Shown here piece after piece: positions 1-13,429 of a stretch of DNA of 64,000 nucleotides. The DNA comes from Otis tarda (lineage: Eukaryota > Chordata > Aves > Otidiformes > Otididae). Made by a program: the position numbers and the translations under genes. The notes beneath the pieces are model-generated. The model was not told the origin of the DNA. It did no database searches and saw only the letters and a program-made list of their open reading frames with translations. The stretch is from assembly GCA_026413225.1 (NCBI GenBank), contig CM048576.1, positions 442,501-506,500 of the forward strand, written 5' to 3'. How positions within the stretch are numbered: the stretch's first letter is position 1; each line of letters opens with the position of its first letter.

Positions 1-587
1 ACTCCCTCTCATCCTCTCCTGGCTTGGTGCTGCTTTGCCTCAAATTCCCATTTTCTTCCTCATACCTAGCTCCACACCTGTGCCGGTTCCGTCACGGCTT
101 TATGATTGCCAACGGCAGCTCTGCTCACCTCAACCGCATCTCAAAGGGTCCTTCTGCAAACATCCCCCCTCTACTCCTTCCCGCAGGCCTCGGAAGGCTC
201 ATTTTACTTTAAGCCAAGTGGTTTTTACCAAGATTTCCAAACGGGTTAAAGCCAATTTAAAGACAGGCTGCTGCCCAGGAGGGCAGCAACACCTTCCTTC
301 AGGTCCTGGCTTGCATTCTCCTATCTGCACCAAGGATCGTGCGGCCACCGAGTGAGTCAGATCTGCTGGCAGATCCAGCTGAAAGCTCAGCCAAAGGGGG
401 AAAAAAAAAAAAAAAAAATTAGTTTTCACCTGGATGAGGGAGCAGTTTCAGCTCACCATGCAGGTTTGGAGCACTAGCCCAAAGGAGAGGGGGGAAATGG
501 ATGTCCATGAAGAGCAACTCATGAAGCACCACCCCAGTATCTTTCATAAACTGCAAGAATGTGGGCAAAATTAAAGGTAAAAAAAAA
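1..587. other. Left-edge sequence without recognisable gene
   Basis: No exon, RNA gene or known repeat could be recognised. Short open frames exist on both strands but look like chance frames: they resemble no protein I know and lack flanking splice sites with consistent phase. An A-run lies near 401-418. Confidence 0.5.
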
Positions 588-616
588 TATATATATATAC
601 ACACACACACACACAC
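588..616. repeat. (TA)n(CA)n microsatellite
   Basis: An A-run leads into alternating TA and then CA dinucleotides, ending about 30 bp before the solo LTR. It is a simple-sequence repeat, probably length-variable. Confidence 0.9.
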
Positions 617-646
617 GACATCCAACTCCAATCGAGACATGCCCAC

Positions 647-1793
647 TGTCGTGGTTTTGTTAGTGAGGGGGGGCCTAAGGTGGTAGCTTCTGCAGGAAAC
701 TGCTAGAAGTCGCTCCCCTTTGTTCAGTGGACTCGGCCAGGCCTAGGGCAGACCTGCTGCTGGCCAAGGTCGAGCGGATTGGTAGCAGAATGTCCCGTGA
801 TAACGCCTCTGCGATAACGTATTTAAGAAGGGGAAAACAGAGAAAAAAAAAGAGAAGAGAAGATGTGAAGAAGCTGAGCGGGGGCGGAGGTGCAGAGGGG
901 GAGGCGCAGGCCTCCTGGGCCTTGCAGGCCTCACCCTCTGGCCTCTTGCCAGGCGGCCGACTGGGCCCGACTCGGCCCGGCCCGGCTGCAAGAAGTGGAG
1001 AGGAGATGAGAAGAAGTGAATAAGATGTAAAAAGATCCTGAGAGACATCTACCACCCTGTTGTGAGGAACGGCTGCAGACGCCAAGGTCAGTTCAGAAGG
1101 AGGGGGAGGAGTAATGCGGCTCCTGGCCAAGATTCCCCTGCAGCCTGTGGTGACGACCATGGTGGAGCAGGTTGTCCCCCTGCAGCCCATGGAGGTCCAC
1201 GGAGGAGCAGAGATCCACTTGGAGCCCGTGAAGGACCCCACACCGGGGGAGGTGGATGCCTGAAGGCGGCTGTGGCCCGTGGAGGGCCCGCTGGGACAGC
1301 CGTTCTGGAGAGACTGTACTCCGTGGAAGAGATGACCCACGCCGGAGCAGTTCCATGAAGGACTGTGGCCCGTGGGAGGGACCCCACGATGGAGCAGGGG
1401 AGGAATGTGAGGAGTTCTTCCCCCGACCATGAAGCAGCGGCATGAAACAACGTATGATGAACTGACTGCAACCCCCATTCCCTCTTCCTCCCTGTGCCGC
1501 TCGGGGGGGGGGGGAAGGTAGTAGAGATGGTGTTAAGCTTGGGAAGAGGGAGGGGTGGATGGAGGTTATCTTGTTCCCTGTCTCATTATCCTGCTGTTTG
1601 TAGTAATAAATGAATAGTTTTCCCCAAGTCGAGTCTGTTTTGCCCGTGACGGTAACTTTAAGGATTTCTCCCTGTCCTTATCTCAAACCTCGAGCCGTTT
1701 TTCCTTATATTTTCTCTCCCTGTTCTCTCGGAGGGTGGGGGGAGTGAGAGAGAGACTGCGTAGTCTGGTCCTGATCAGGGCTGAACTACGACA
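647..1793 (+). mobile_element. Solo LTR of an avian endogenous retrovirus
   Basis: An 1147-bp element starts TGTCGTGG and ends CTACGACA, so the two ends form the short inverted repeat typical of LTRs. It is flanked on both sides by the 4-bp direct repeat CCAC (643-646 and 1794-1797), which fits a target-site duplication. An AT-rich TATA-like stretch lies near 821 and a poly(A) signal at 1605-1610, followed by a T/G-rich stretch, giving a plausible U3-R-U5 order on the plus strand. No internal retroviral region or second LTR is present, so this is a solo LTR left by LTR-LTR recombination. A 4-bp duplication favours a class I-like family, but bird ERVK and ERVL LTRs can look similar, so the family is unresolved. 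It is a fossil with no coding capacity. Clear ends suggest moderate age. Confidence 0.8.
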
Positions 1794-1797
1794 CCAC

Positions 1798-4700
1798 TTT
1801 CTCAAGTGAGCTAGGGGACTCGCTGTCCTAATTATCCGAGCTACACGTGCACACGCCACGGCGTGCTTCAGAACTGCCTCGGGCTGTGTCTCTTCCCCTC
1901 CAAAAAATTTGGATTTTGCACACCAAGGACGATCACCGTGTTTATAATTTCTCTATGGCTCCTATAACCAGGATCAAGCACCATTAGAAAAAAAACAACC
2001 CCAAAACAAAGAACCTAGTACCACAGGCTCGCTCTGGTCAGCAGAAAAACCTGTCGGACTCTCAGACAAAGGAGCTTGTGTCCACGGACGCTGCCTAAAG
2101 CTCTGCTTCCAGCATCGCCCTCACGCCTGGTAGGTTTTGACGCATGAGATGGTTGATGAAGAGAAGAGCAACCGCAGGCGAGCTCTGTTAGGGGACAGCG
2201 AGCTCATTTCTGAGGCAATTCCAGATGGACGCCGACACCTCGTCCATCAGTAGCCTCCAGCAAGCAACAGCTCTAAAAACAAAAAAAAAAAAAACAAAAA
2301 AAAACCCCACACACCCCAACACGCAGGCAAATGGTTCATTTAGCTGCCTCACCCCTCGAGTCCAACTCAGTCTGTTGCAACTTGCAGGGATCCACGCCAT
2401 CCGCGATCCCTTCAAGGGAAGAACAACTATTAAATCCACACCTGCAGCCAGAATTTATAGCAACCCCATCTACTGCTGTCTTACATCATAGGCAATTAGG
2501 AGCCTGTGAACTCATGGCTGCAGGATATGGGAGGCGCGCTGGAAGCAGAGAGCAGAGCCCGAGCGCTACAGCGCGGTTGTTAGTCACCCTTCAGAATTCA
2601 CCGTGCCTGCGGACAGCTGAAATCCTGCACTGAACAGAGCAGCTCATCCATTTTGACTCCGTTTCCCTACGCAAAAGTGCCATCCTCCGCTTGGAAGTTG
2701 CTGCTTCCCTTGCTTTCACGCGCTGCCACGTGCAATGCGGACACACGCTGCTGCCGAACCCGGTCTCCGGGGTAGAGAGGCAGGAGAACAACGCTTCTTA
2801 AAAAGCAAACCGGCTAGCCAGGGACAGCTGAGGGAGAAAGCAGGAAAAAGCCCGTCCTTTCTTCCCCTGATTAAAACAAGCCTTCGAACAATTCATCCTT
2901 CAGCGGTACAGTAAGCTAACCGGGTAATTCGGTTTTACTGCTCTCCTCCCTTCCCTTTCCCCCACGCTCAAGAGGTCAAACCTGGTTTCAAAATTGAAGT
3001 CCGAACTCTCCGGCAAAAACACGCTTCTGAGCTTCTTAACCTGGAGGGAAGGAATCCTGACACAAGCGACAGTATTCCCTCTGGTAAGGCAGGAAAGCAA
3101 TCCCATTAGCCTTGGGCACAGATAAAAGCTGCCTCAATGCAACAGCTATGCAGGAGAGAAAAGGAAAAAAAGGGAAAAAAAAAAAAAAATAAGGGAGAGA
3201 GAGAGAAAATCATGTTGGTCAGGCCAGGTTTGCGACAACAAACTGACCTGGCTCGCACAGGAGGAAAGGGGTAGCAGAACACGGGGGAAGGAGAGCGAGG
3301 TTTTGGGATGGGCTTGCTCAGGGGTGTTGCGCAACCAAGCACCGGCCGCAGCTCGTGCCAGCGGAGCCGAAGGAGAGCGTGGATCCAGGAGAAGGAGGCA
3401 GCCACGGCCACGAAAGCGCAGCCAGAGAGTTGGGCTTCTCCAGCTCTGCCGCTTCACCCGCTGCGGCCACGCTCCGTCACCTCACCCCTGCTAGAGGCAG
3501 GGACCCCGCTCCCAAAGGAGCGGGCAGCAGCGAAGAGCTGCAGTTCGTGAGTCAGTGCCCTGAATCTCCTCCCGCGAAATCAGGGCACCAGCAGAACCAG
3601 TTCAAACACGAGCAACTGATAGGAAAGTAGTCGGGTTTCATCACGGGCACCGGGGAGAATTTTCCACCGGGATAACCTGACTGCGCCCTGTTTTTGCTCG
3701 CACAGACACATCCTGAGCAGGGTTTCTGTTCGGACGTCCAACAGCAGACCAGAGATTCCGGGAGGCACCTTCCCAAAGAAGGAAGGGACACCGCAGCTGT
3801 GGCAACGCAGCAAGAAGGTTCGAGACTCTTCGTAGCACGCCAGCTCCCCGGGAAGACTTTAACACCCAGCTCAGCAACGCGCGGGGGCCCTGCAAAGATA
3901 ACCGGCTGCCGGGGTTGATTCCATCCCACGTTAGCATCCATCAGATAGCAAGAAAAACAAGATTAAGCAGCACCATGGCATTAGTCTTCATTTAAACTTG
4001 GCAAAGAAAGCGAGCGTTTCTTTTTTGTTGGCTTCTCCGTGTGTTTTTTAAAGCAGACCCAGCCAGAGAAAGGTGCCTGGACTTTTTAATATCGGAGGAT
4101 TAGAAGGGACAACACTTGTACGCTTGCCAGAGCCCAGATAAGTAGTGAACGCTTCGGTTAGGCAAGCTAGCATCTGCCTCCTGCAATATATACATTTCCA
4201 GAGTGAAAATAAACAGCTTCACACCTTTGGCTCAGAGAAGGACTGCAGCTTCTTTTACGTCCTCAACCTGAGGCCTCCCCACTGGAGGAGGAAGGGTCAG
4301 AAGGCTGAGAGTTACTTGCAGTTCCCTTATTCCAAGCTACAAAAATAAGGCTGGAAACCGTCGGTCTCCTGTCGCAGTGGGCAGGCGGATCAGGGTCTTT
4401 GCTGCAGCGCGTAGGATCGGGTGCTGCTTCATCGCATTTTACTGGAACCAGTAAGAGTTGTTTCAGATAAACTCAATAGACTTGTGTGTTGGTTACTTAC
4501 GAGCAACGGCACATGCGCCACTTCAGAAAAAAAATTGAAAATTTGACCATTTTTTAAGTGCTCAGCTCAAAAGCCTGCGATCTAGAAAGCCACCAAATTC
4601 ACTTGAGATCTGTTTCTAGGACGACTCATGGGGCTGAGGAGACTCGAGCCACACAGCCGCCTAACTTCAGTACCCTCCATCTACGGTCCGGTCCTGGACT

Positions 4701-7700
4701 CCTCTCCGGCTGATCCCGACTCGCACAGCAACTTGAAAGAGCAATCTGCACCCAAAAAAAATGCCTCAGCCTGAACAGTTTAATTTGAAATTATATCATC
4801 AAGTCTGAAATTTCAACATATTTGGAGAGTTTTGATAACAACATTTTTGATTACATCCGTTGCCAGCTTCCTTCTACACCCTGACAGATTTAAAGTATAC
4901 ATTCCTACTTCATTCTGCAACAAAGATTAGCGGCAGGAACAGAAAACATCTTCTGTTCCAAAAAACCCTGGGGGTTTTCCTCCTCAGCTTGCATTTTATT
5001 AGAGGAGACTCAAATCTCCGTCAAGCCGCAATGCGCCGTCACTGCGCAGTATTTAGGCAACACGCATCCGAGCGCTACACCAAAACGCACCTTTTGAAAA
5101 GGCTCTTGAGAAACAAAGAGATTTCCTGAAGCTACGGCAAACGTGAAACAGCTCCTCAGAAGTAACAGCCCTCAGCAAGTTTTATGAAAATCCGGGCCTA
5201 GGCTTGAGCATACGCACGCACAGCCGCAATTCGGAAACTGGTGTGAGCTCTTATCGGGGGGGAACAAAGGAAAACCACATGCTATTGTTTAGTTTGACTC
5301 TGCAAGACATTTAATCTGCATGGAGCTGGAACATTACACAGCAGAACTCTTCAGCTACCAGAAATTACGTAGAGCCAACACCAGCAAAAATCCATTCGCC
5401 AGGCGGGGCAATGCCGTTTCAAAGATCTTATCTTCGCCCCCACACAGAAATTCTCCAAAATACAGCCGAAAGCTGTCACTAGTGCTTCCGATCCCACGTT
5501 CCCCGAGGGGATCGGATCAACGCAAGCATACCGTCTCCCACAAAACTCAGGAAAGCCAAAGCCAGTGAGTTTCACCAACTTGACTTTGAGCTATCGGAGC
5601 TTTTGCCAGCGAGCGAATAAGTCTATAGCAGAGCTGGGGGTCCTGAGCGGAGGAAGGCCCACCCAGACACCCGCAACCATCGCATCTCACCGTCTCTTTG
5701 AGCCCGTCAACTGTATCTGTCTACCTCTGATGCGTCCGAAGACGTTAAAGCGACAAGACAGCTTACGAGCTGCCAAAGAGTTATTCCAGTATATCCATAG
5801 GGATGATAACAGATTTCATTACATGAATTCCATCGCTGAAGTTGCGCAACTCCCTTCCCAGCCTCGTATCCAACGGCATGTGCGATAACAAGGATGACAC
5901 ACGTAGTGCCGGGAAAAGATCTCCAGTTCCTGGCTCCAGAACAACCCCCGCCAGCTCAAAAGGCCACAGATCCACCCCGGCACAACTGAAGAACCATCTT
6001 TCTGAATGTCATTTTTCTACTTCTAAGTCATACCTCCTCGTCCCCAACAAGTTCATTCCCCCAATCCCAGTCTTCAAGCTCCTGTATATATTTTTTTTTC
6101 CCCTTCCGTTGGGCACAAGCTCATCCCCCTCGGCAGGTGCCAGCATCACCATTTCTAACCAGGGCATGAGGTAGGCGCAGCCAGGTGACATCGCGGTCAG
6201 AGCGGCCCACGGGGACCCTCTCTCCAACCTGAGCCTCCCCTCTGGCTCGGCGGAGCCGCGGTTCCACTCCTCCTCCACCTGGGACCTTTGGCACAGCCTC
6301 ATCCCTCCTTCGGTACGGCGGGGGGGGAGCTGGGGGCTGTAAGATTTCATCAGGCAGGCCGAATGAAACGGTGAAGAAAGAAGCTTTTCAGAGGGGGAGG
6401 CGGGGAGGAGAGGCGTACACGTATTAAACAAATCATCTGTTTGGAGCGCTGGCTCCTACTTGTTCTCGGATATATTATTCACTCAAGAGTGGATTAATCC
6501 ATCACTGCAAAGGAATCTCCTGATCTCGGAGATAAAGGCAACAAGTCATGCACTGACTGTCTGTGGATCCTCCTGAAAATCGCCAGCCTTTCTCATACCC
6601 TTATTTGGGCCGATCCATCATCTCTTAACAAACAAGCAGCAAAAAAAGAAAAGGAAATTAAAAACTGAAAAATAGCCACTTGATTACAGTAACTTAACTC
6701 GGGAAAACCTAGCTTGGATCAATCTGGAAGCAAATAGAGGATTTCACCTCGGAAGAATCATCTTTGGTTTGTATCGGAAGGGGCCACATTAACCGTCCTC
6801 CTTCCTTGCTGCAGTTCCCCAGATGGGACTTGTCCTCACAAGAGGAACGCTCACCTGGGGTTACCTCCTGAACAACAACAACAAAAACCAGAAAAAAAAC
6901 AACAATAAAAAACCCACAAAACAAAAAACACAGCAGCCCAAAACCCATACTTTTTTTAAGAAAAGAGGCGAGGCGGAGCGAGCCGGCAGGGTACCCAACC
7001 CACAGCTACCTTTGCAAAGGCAAAACACCCCCAAAACACCCCAAAAACGTAAACCAGCAGTGCCCAGCCCCTTTGCTCGTCTCCTTTGCAGAGCCTGCTT
7101 GTCAATGAGAGGCTGCTCGGGGCAGCATGAGCGGTTTTTTCCTTCCTCCAGGGTTTTTTGGTGCTTTACGAGTTCGCCGCAAGGAAAAGCAAGGTCTGAG
7201 AGGCAGGCAGCGTTTGAGATGGGAAATATTAAACTTGTCGTTGAATTTAGCTCAACCACCCGGCTCGTTGTCGGACACATTGGTTGAAGTCTGCAGGGAA
7301 AAACTAAACAGCAAAATCCAGGGTGTAAAATCAAAAAGAGCAGGATCAGACAGGCGAGGCCGAGGACGCGTTTCCACCTTCCAGCCAAGCTGAACCGAGA
7401 GCTGGACGCTGCCAGAAGGGATGGTCCCTGGCCCCAGCGCCATCCCTCGCCCCCTCCTGCTGCTCTTGGCACTGCCCCCAGCTGCCAAGCTGGAAGGAAA
7501 ACCTTCCAACCCAGCTGGCTGATCTTGCGCTGGGTTTCAGGTGATTATATAAATTTTTTTTCCCCCCCTTGCTATTTTAGTGAGGTTTAATCGGGCACGT
7601 CTAGCAAGAGGCAGGAGATGGAGCGGGGGGAACAGCAAGACCCTCACCTCTGCAAGGCAACTGGCTCTTGGCTCGGCTGCCGCATCAAGAGCGCGGTTTT

Positions 7701-10700
7701 ATGAGACAGCTAAGCCAATTTAAAAGCCGGCTGCTGCCAAAATGGGCCGTTTCCCCCCCTCCCAACACCCCTCCGGCCCCCAGAGGCCTCCCCAGTCATC
7801 GAGGTGGAAGATTTAGCAACTCTGTAACTGCAGGGCAAGATCCAGCGAAAGTTTGGGGCTTGGTTGGTTTTTTTTTTTTTGGTTTTTTTTTTTTTTTTTT
7901 TGAGGGTTAGCTGGAGTCACTCCCCTGCGGCTGCTCCGCCGCTGGATTCCCACAGCGAGGAAGAGGCAGGAACGTACCTGCCACCTCCTGCTGCAGCGAG
8001 TCCTCCGACGGAGCTGAAACGTGAAACTGCACCCAAGAAGCCGGGGAGGGGGAGGAAGGGGAAAAGACAAAAAAAAAAAAAAAAAAAAAAAGGAAAAAAA
8101 AAGTCCCACCTGGCTAGAAGAGCTCTGAGACATCTCATAGGTATGGGAAATGGGAGAACAATCCACCTTGCATGATTATTTTCCCTCCTGTTGAAAGACA
8201 GGAGATTTTTTTTTCGCATAGAAAGAGCAAGCAAGGGCTTAATGGGAAAGACAGGTGGTCTGGATGCACAAGTCTCAACCCTTAGCAGGGCTGAACAAGC
8301 AGTTTGCCCTAACGTGATAACTGTCACTGGAGAATCACCCGCCGCACCGGAAAGGGAGAAGCAAGCTGGGGAAACCAAGTGGAGAACTGACATGCTTAGC
8401 CCTGGGAGTTGTACTGAGCCATCTACAAAGAAACTAACAATTCTTGGGTACGTAGAGACCTCTCGTTAGCTAAAGTAATACAACAAAGAGGGGTTTTGCT
8501 GAATTTGCCAAGGACAAACACCATCCCGGAGCCAGTGATGTGGGAGAAGGGACCACACCACAGCAGGGTCATGCAGAGAGCGCTGAGCTAGTAGGAAAGG
8601 GGACGTGCCTGGAGAAGAGACCTAGCACCAGCTCACCTGCTAACAAAAAGAAAACCACATGGAGAACACGGTTTGGTCCCCACGTGCCAGCTTTAAGAGT
8701 CAGGATTGCAGGTCAAGCTGGAAATTCCCATTTAAAGAGGAAATTTGACTGCCTGATACAAGATTAAAAACCCTGAACGACTTTTTAAGCTCCATAAGCC
8801 AGCGTTTTTGATCTGTCTCACCCCAGCTGCAGGGCTCAGAAGCTCCCCAGCCCACTGGAACACGGAGGAAAACCAGAAAACTGACAGAAAAAAAACATCA
8901 CAGCAAGTGGGAAGGCGGTGTGACCTGCTACTCAACAGATCGTAAGCAAAGCAGTAGACAAAAAACCCTGACTCTACATATAAAGGTCAAGTTTACAGTA
9001 TCAATTAATTCATACAAATTAGACGCTGCCTAACAAAAGACACCAGGCAGGTTTCCGAGCTGCGTGCAGCGCGCCGATTCAAGCGATTCCATATCTGAAA
9101 TACCAGATCTCAACAGCTCTGTGGGCGAAGACTCGCTCAGTCTCAGGGCTTCTGGGAAAGAAACCAAAGCCCCACTGGAACCCGGCTCACCACTGAATTC
9201 ACCGCATTTCCCCAGCGTTTTGCATAGGTTTGTGCGCCAAGACAGGGACGCAGGAGCAGAGCGTCGCGTTAAGAAACCCCTCGAGGTATTCATAAGCACA
9301 GAAACGAGGAAGACGCAGACTGGGACGTTATCCAGCGCGGGCTAAAAGGCCTGGCAAAAGGAGACGCAGGAAAGGAACTCTTAGAGGAAGCACAAAGAGC
9401 AGTTCTGGTGGAACTGCTAGGTGAAGTTCAACGCTTTTTCACGTACAGAATTAGAAATAGCTCATGCCATCTACATCAACTGCTTCCCAATTATGCGTTT
9501 CAGGTGCCACACCTGAAGCTTTGCTGGTCTTACACCTCATGGCAGCGTCTTATCTCAAGCAGCCAGCAAATTTCAGCGGTCTTGGTACCAGCAAGGGCTT
9601 TGTTAGGCAAAGCAGGTCTGCTCGGGGATACGCAGCGGAGGATTTACGAGATGACGAACACCGGCACCGCTGCGCGCTCACGCGAGCAAATCAATTGCCT
9701 CACTTCACAATTTCCACATCTGCAGAAGCAGTCTTTAAACAAGTCCGTGTATTTTTAAAGCTCTGACAGTTAAAATCCTCCAGTGACATCACCTGAAGCT
9801 GGAGCACAGCTGCCCTATTCCTCTGGCACAGGAGTGAGCCAAAGTAAGCACGAGCCTCGGTTTACAGCACACCTTGGGATAATGAGAGTGCTTGCTGGGA
9901 TTTGTCCCCCCCATAGCAGTCAGGCCTCTCCTGACACGTTTTTTTATTTTTGCCCCCTCCTCCTCCATCTTGGGGTAAGAAACACAAAGTTTAGTGCCAG
10001 GAGAGGGAACACGCAGAGGCCCCAGCTGCCAGCATCCAGAAGGAGTGGGAGGCAAAAAACCAAGAGCACTGTGTAGGGCTGGTCTCCCACCAAACCCCTG
10101 GGCTTGCAAAAGGATGAAAAATAACCAAGGGACGGCAAAAAAACCAACAAACAAACACAAACCACTCCGAGCTGCTCTCAGCCCACCGCCCGCGCTTCAC
10201 CTTGCACGCACGGGCACGGCTGTTTACATGCGCTCGGGGCAGCTTAAGGGTGTAAATCGCATTAATCCAAACGACAAAGCTACCGCGCTCATCCCTGGGC
10301 GAATTACTAATCCCTCGGCGCTAGAGCTGCTCCCATCTTACTTCCTGCTCCTCCTCAGAGGTTAAAAAGACCACCAAAAAAAACACCTTTTAACACGGAC
10401 CTGGCAGGTAATCCCATCTCAGTATTTCCATCTGCAAGTCCAGCTTTAAATAACCGAATAGTTTTGAGCAACAGTTGTGGCTTTCTAAGGCTGCTTCGCA
10501 AAGCTGCGGGGTTTTTCTGGGATGTAGACAGAGCCAGTTGGAGGCTTCCCTCTTGTTGTGGAGAGGGGATTACAGAAAAAAAAAAAAAAACCTGTTTATT
10601 TCTTTCTAACAGAGCAGTGCTCCGTTATCAAGCCCTCCCCACAAGACAGGCTTGGAATTGCTTTAAAAAAAAAAAAAAAAAAAAAAAAAGTAGGGGTTTG

Positions 10701-12050
10701 GTTTTGAAGCATTTGACTAATACGAGCGGCGCTCGCCGCCTATTTTAGTTTGGTTGAACAAAAGCACGCTGGTTGTAATTAGGGCATATGATATCAAGTT
10801 TAACGGAAAAGCATTAAGAAATCATGCTGTGAAACGTCCAGCGCTACGCCGACCAAGGCTTTTCGGAATACAGCGGCACGAAGGAGCGGGCCATTGCCTT
10901 CAGCAACCACAATTCCCCAAAAGCACTTCCCCCCCCCTTAAAGAAGTTACGGGCAGGCAGTACACCACATAAATCGCAACTGTCAAAACACCAGAGCTGC
11001 AGGAGATGAGCAGAAAAGCAAACCGGCTCCGCGCAGCTCGGCTTCGAGCGCCAGCGCAACGGGATTACCTGCTTTGTTCAAAGCAAAATGCGGGGCCACG
11101 CACCACAAAACCCCAGAGAATAAAAAGTTTACACGCTCCCGGTCACCTCAGCGGCCGTGGAGTGACAGCCCCGGTGCTGGGGTTAGTAAATTGTATTTCT
11201 GGTGCATGTGTGAAAGACACAACTCACTGAGTAAACACCCCTTCAGAGCTGACAGTTTTACAGCCGCGGGCTCGGCTACTCCTGCTCAGAAACCTCCCAG
11301 CACACAGACGCAGCAAGTCATTTGGGGAAAGCACTAAAAAAAAAAAATAAAAATAAAAATAAAATCAGCTACATAAAGCCATCACGTTTACCCATTCGCC
11401 AACCCTTTAAAAAGTTACGAGCCAGGGGCAAAATAAACATCGCCTGTTTTTGGCCCAAGAGCTGTGTGTCACGTCTGAAAAACATTTCCCTTTCGGTCTG
11501 AAAACACCAATATTGGAGACACGCAACAGTCGACTGGAAACTTCTTTCATTAAAAGTCAGCCAGTGTGTAGTTATTAGGGTGTTTTTTTTTTTTCTGGCA
11601 AAGAGACAGACAAGGCAAGCTGAAGTATTTTCACGCTCAAGAACTAGTGAGGTTGAAGGACAGAGGCACCTCAGTGCAAAAATAATAACCACAATAATAA
11701 TCAGAGTTAAGGTGTCAGGATGCTTTACAGCTGGAGCCCTCGGGCACCTCTTCCTTTCGGGGCTCAAATCGCAGGGAAAAGGACCTTACGGATTAAAACC
11801 CAGCGACGAGATTATCAATCTTAAAGCCGGCTGAGAGGCCGGGCGCGACCCCGCGCCCAGCCCCTTCCAGCGGAGCAGCGTTTTAACGACAAATATCGCA
11901 GAGCCAGGGCAACTCTCCTGTGAGGACCGTAAATCAGTAACAGACTGGAGGCAGGGCACTGGAACTGCGCTCTGAGGGGTTTTTTTATTTTTTTTTTTTC
12001 CTCCCAACTCAAAGCGCTCTCTACACAGGCTCAGTTTTAGTCTTTTTCTC
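1798..12050. other. 10-kb stretch with no recognisable exon
   Basis: I read both strands for splice-bounded exons and known protein motifs and recognised nothing. The stretch has moderate GC, scattered homopolymers (T-runs at 7868-7901, A-runs at 8069-8102, 10,575-10,590 and 10,664-10,688, and an AAAAT run at 11,337-11,364) and no obvious LINE. Since a CpG island with a leftward donor-like site lies at its right end, the simplest reading is the first intron of a minus-strand gene whose coding exons are beyond the left edge. Plain intergenic DNA with conserved non-coding elements is the alternative. Confidence 0.4.
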
Positions 12051-12760
12051 CCGCTCAGCCTCACAGACCGAGGACGCACACACGCGCGAAAGAAAAAAAT
12101 TACAAAAAAAAAAAAAAATCCAGAGCCAGATGGTTTGAACAAGCCCCTCCGGTCGCGCCTTGCCTTCGGCGCGGCGGACAGAGCGGGGGGCGCTCAGGGG
12201 AGCCCAACGAGCGGTACCGGTACCGGCGCTGACAGCAGGCGCCGCGTTCCCGCCCAGGAGCCGCCGCCACCTGTGGCCGCGTGCCCCCCCCGTTCCCGCC
12301 GCTCGCTCGCTCCCCTCCCCGTTCCCGCCCGCCCGTTCCCGCCGCCCCGCGCGCCCCCTCAGCCGGCGGCGCGGCGGGAAGCGGCCGCGTTACCTCTCGG
12401 CGGCGGCCGCTCCCCCTCCCCGGTACCGGTCCCGGCCCCGCTCGGCGGCGGCTCCCCAGGACATTCCAGGCTGGGGCGGGCGACCCGGCGGCCGACAACC
12501 TCCATCCAACGCCGCCCGGCCGCGCCGCTTATCTCCCCTTCCCCGCCTCCCCGCCCCGCTCCCACCGGCGGCCCCGTGTCGGCGGCGGCGGCACCGCCCT
12601 CCTCTCCGCCCTGCTCCCCTCGGCGGCCCGCCCCGCCGGAGCGTACCAACCGGCGGCGGAGGGGAGGGAAGGGAAGAGAAGGGAGAGCGGGGCCGGGGCG
12701 TGGCCGGTACCGGGGGGCGGCGGCCGGGGAGCGCGGCAGCGGGCGGAGGGCGCTGGCACC
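12050..12760 (-). promoter_or_regulatory. Orphan CpG island, probable promoter of a leftward gene
   Basis: About 700 bp very rich in GC and CpG, with many GGCGG/CCGCC boxes and two GGTACCGG-like palindromes. On the minus strand a good donor (GAG then GTAACG) sits at 12,394/12,393, compatible with a mostly untranslated first exon spliced into DNA to the left. No convincing coding start is seen and no gene in the window uses the island. By synteny with the FOXRED1 side of human 11q24 a gene such as DCPS, ST3GAL4 or KIRREL3 could lie here, but nothing in the sequence decides that. Confidence 0.5.
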
Positions 12761-12762
12761 CG

Positions 12763-13425
12763 CCGTGCAGCCGTGCACCGAGCAACCGTGCACCCATGCA
12801 CAAGTGCAGCCGCGCACCCGTGCACCCGTGCACACGGGCAGCTGTGCGCCGAGCAACCGTGCACCCGAGCAACCGTGCACCCGCACAGTCGTGCACCCAT
12901 GTGCAAGTGCAGCCATACACCCGTGCGGCTGGACACCGAGCTACTGTGAACGCATGCAACCGTGCACCCATGCAGCCGTGCAGCTGCGCACCGGGCAATC
13001 GTGCCCCCATGCACACGTGCTCCGAGCAGCTGCGCAGTTGTGCAGCCGTGCACATGTGCAACTGTGCGCCTGTGCACTGCGTACCCATGCATCTGTGCAC
13101 CATGCATCCATGCACCTGTGCAACCATGCACCATGCACCCACGCACATATGCACCCAGCAACCCTGCACCCATGCAGCCACACATCCATGCAGCCATGCA
13201 CCGTGCACCCAGGCACCTGTTCAACCATGCAACCGTGCGACCGTGCACCATGCATCCACGGCCCTGTGTGACCGTGCACCACACGCTGTCCACCCATGCG
13301 CCATGCAACCACGCGCTCTGCACCCGCGCGCCCACACAACCACGCACCGCGCACCAGCTGCTTGCTTGCATGATCCCGAGGGCCGCGCGCTCTGCAAGCG
13401 TCCCCTCGTGCACCCGTGCAAAGGT
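12763..13425. repeat. TGCA-rich degenerate minisatellite
   Basis: About 660 bp built from short units of the type GTGCACCCATGCA, with variants carrying CCGAGCAAC or ACCCAGGCACC. Units are about 8-15 bp and imperfect. Much of it alternates purine and pyrimidine. It adjoins the orphan CpG island. Long open frames on both strands here (up to 519 codons) are a by-product of a stop-poor repeat, not genes. Confidence 0.85.
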
Positions 13426-13429
13426 TGTT

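Noticed and set aside
727-1478. Coding frame inside the solo LTR
   Set aside because: LTR sequence without retroviral gene similarity. The frame is a chance open reading frame on GC-rich DNA.
7868-8102. T-run and A-run 170 bp apart as a large hairpin or retrocopy tail
   Set aside because: The interrupting GG occurs on the same strand in both runs, so pairing is imperfect, and no processed-gene sequence precedes the A-run.
9064-9345. Ser-rich 93-codon frame as a possible exon
   Set aside because: No flanking acceptor and donor in matching phase and no protein I recognise.
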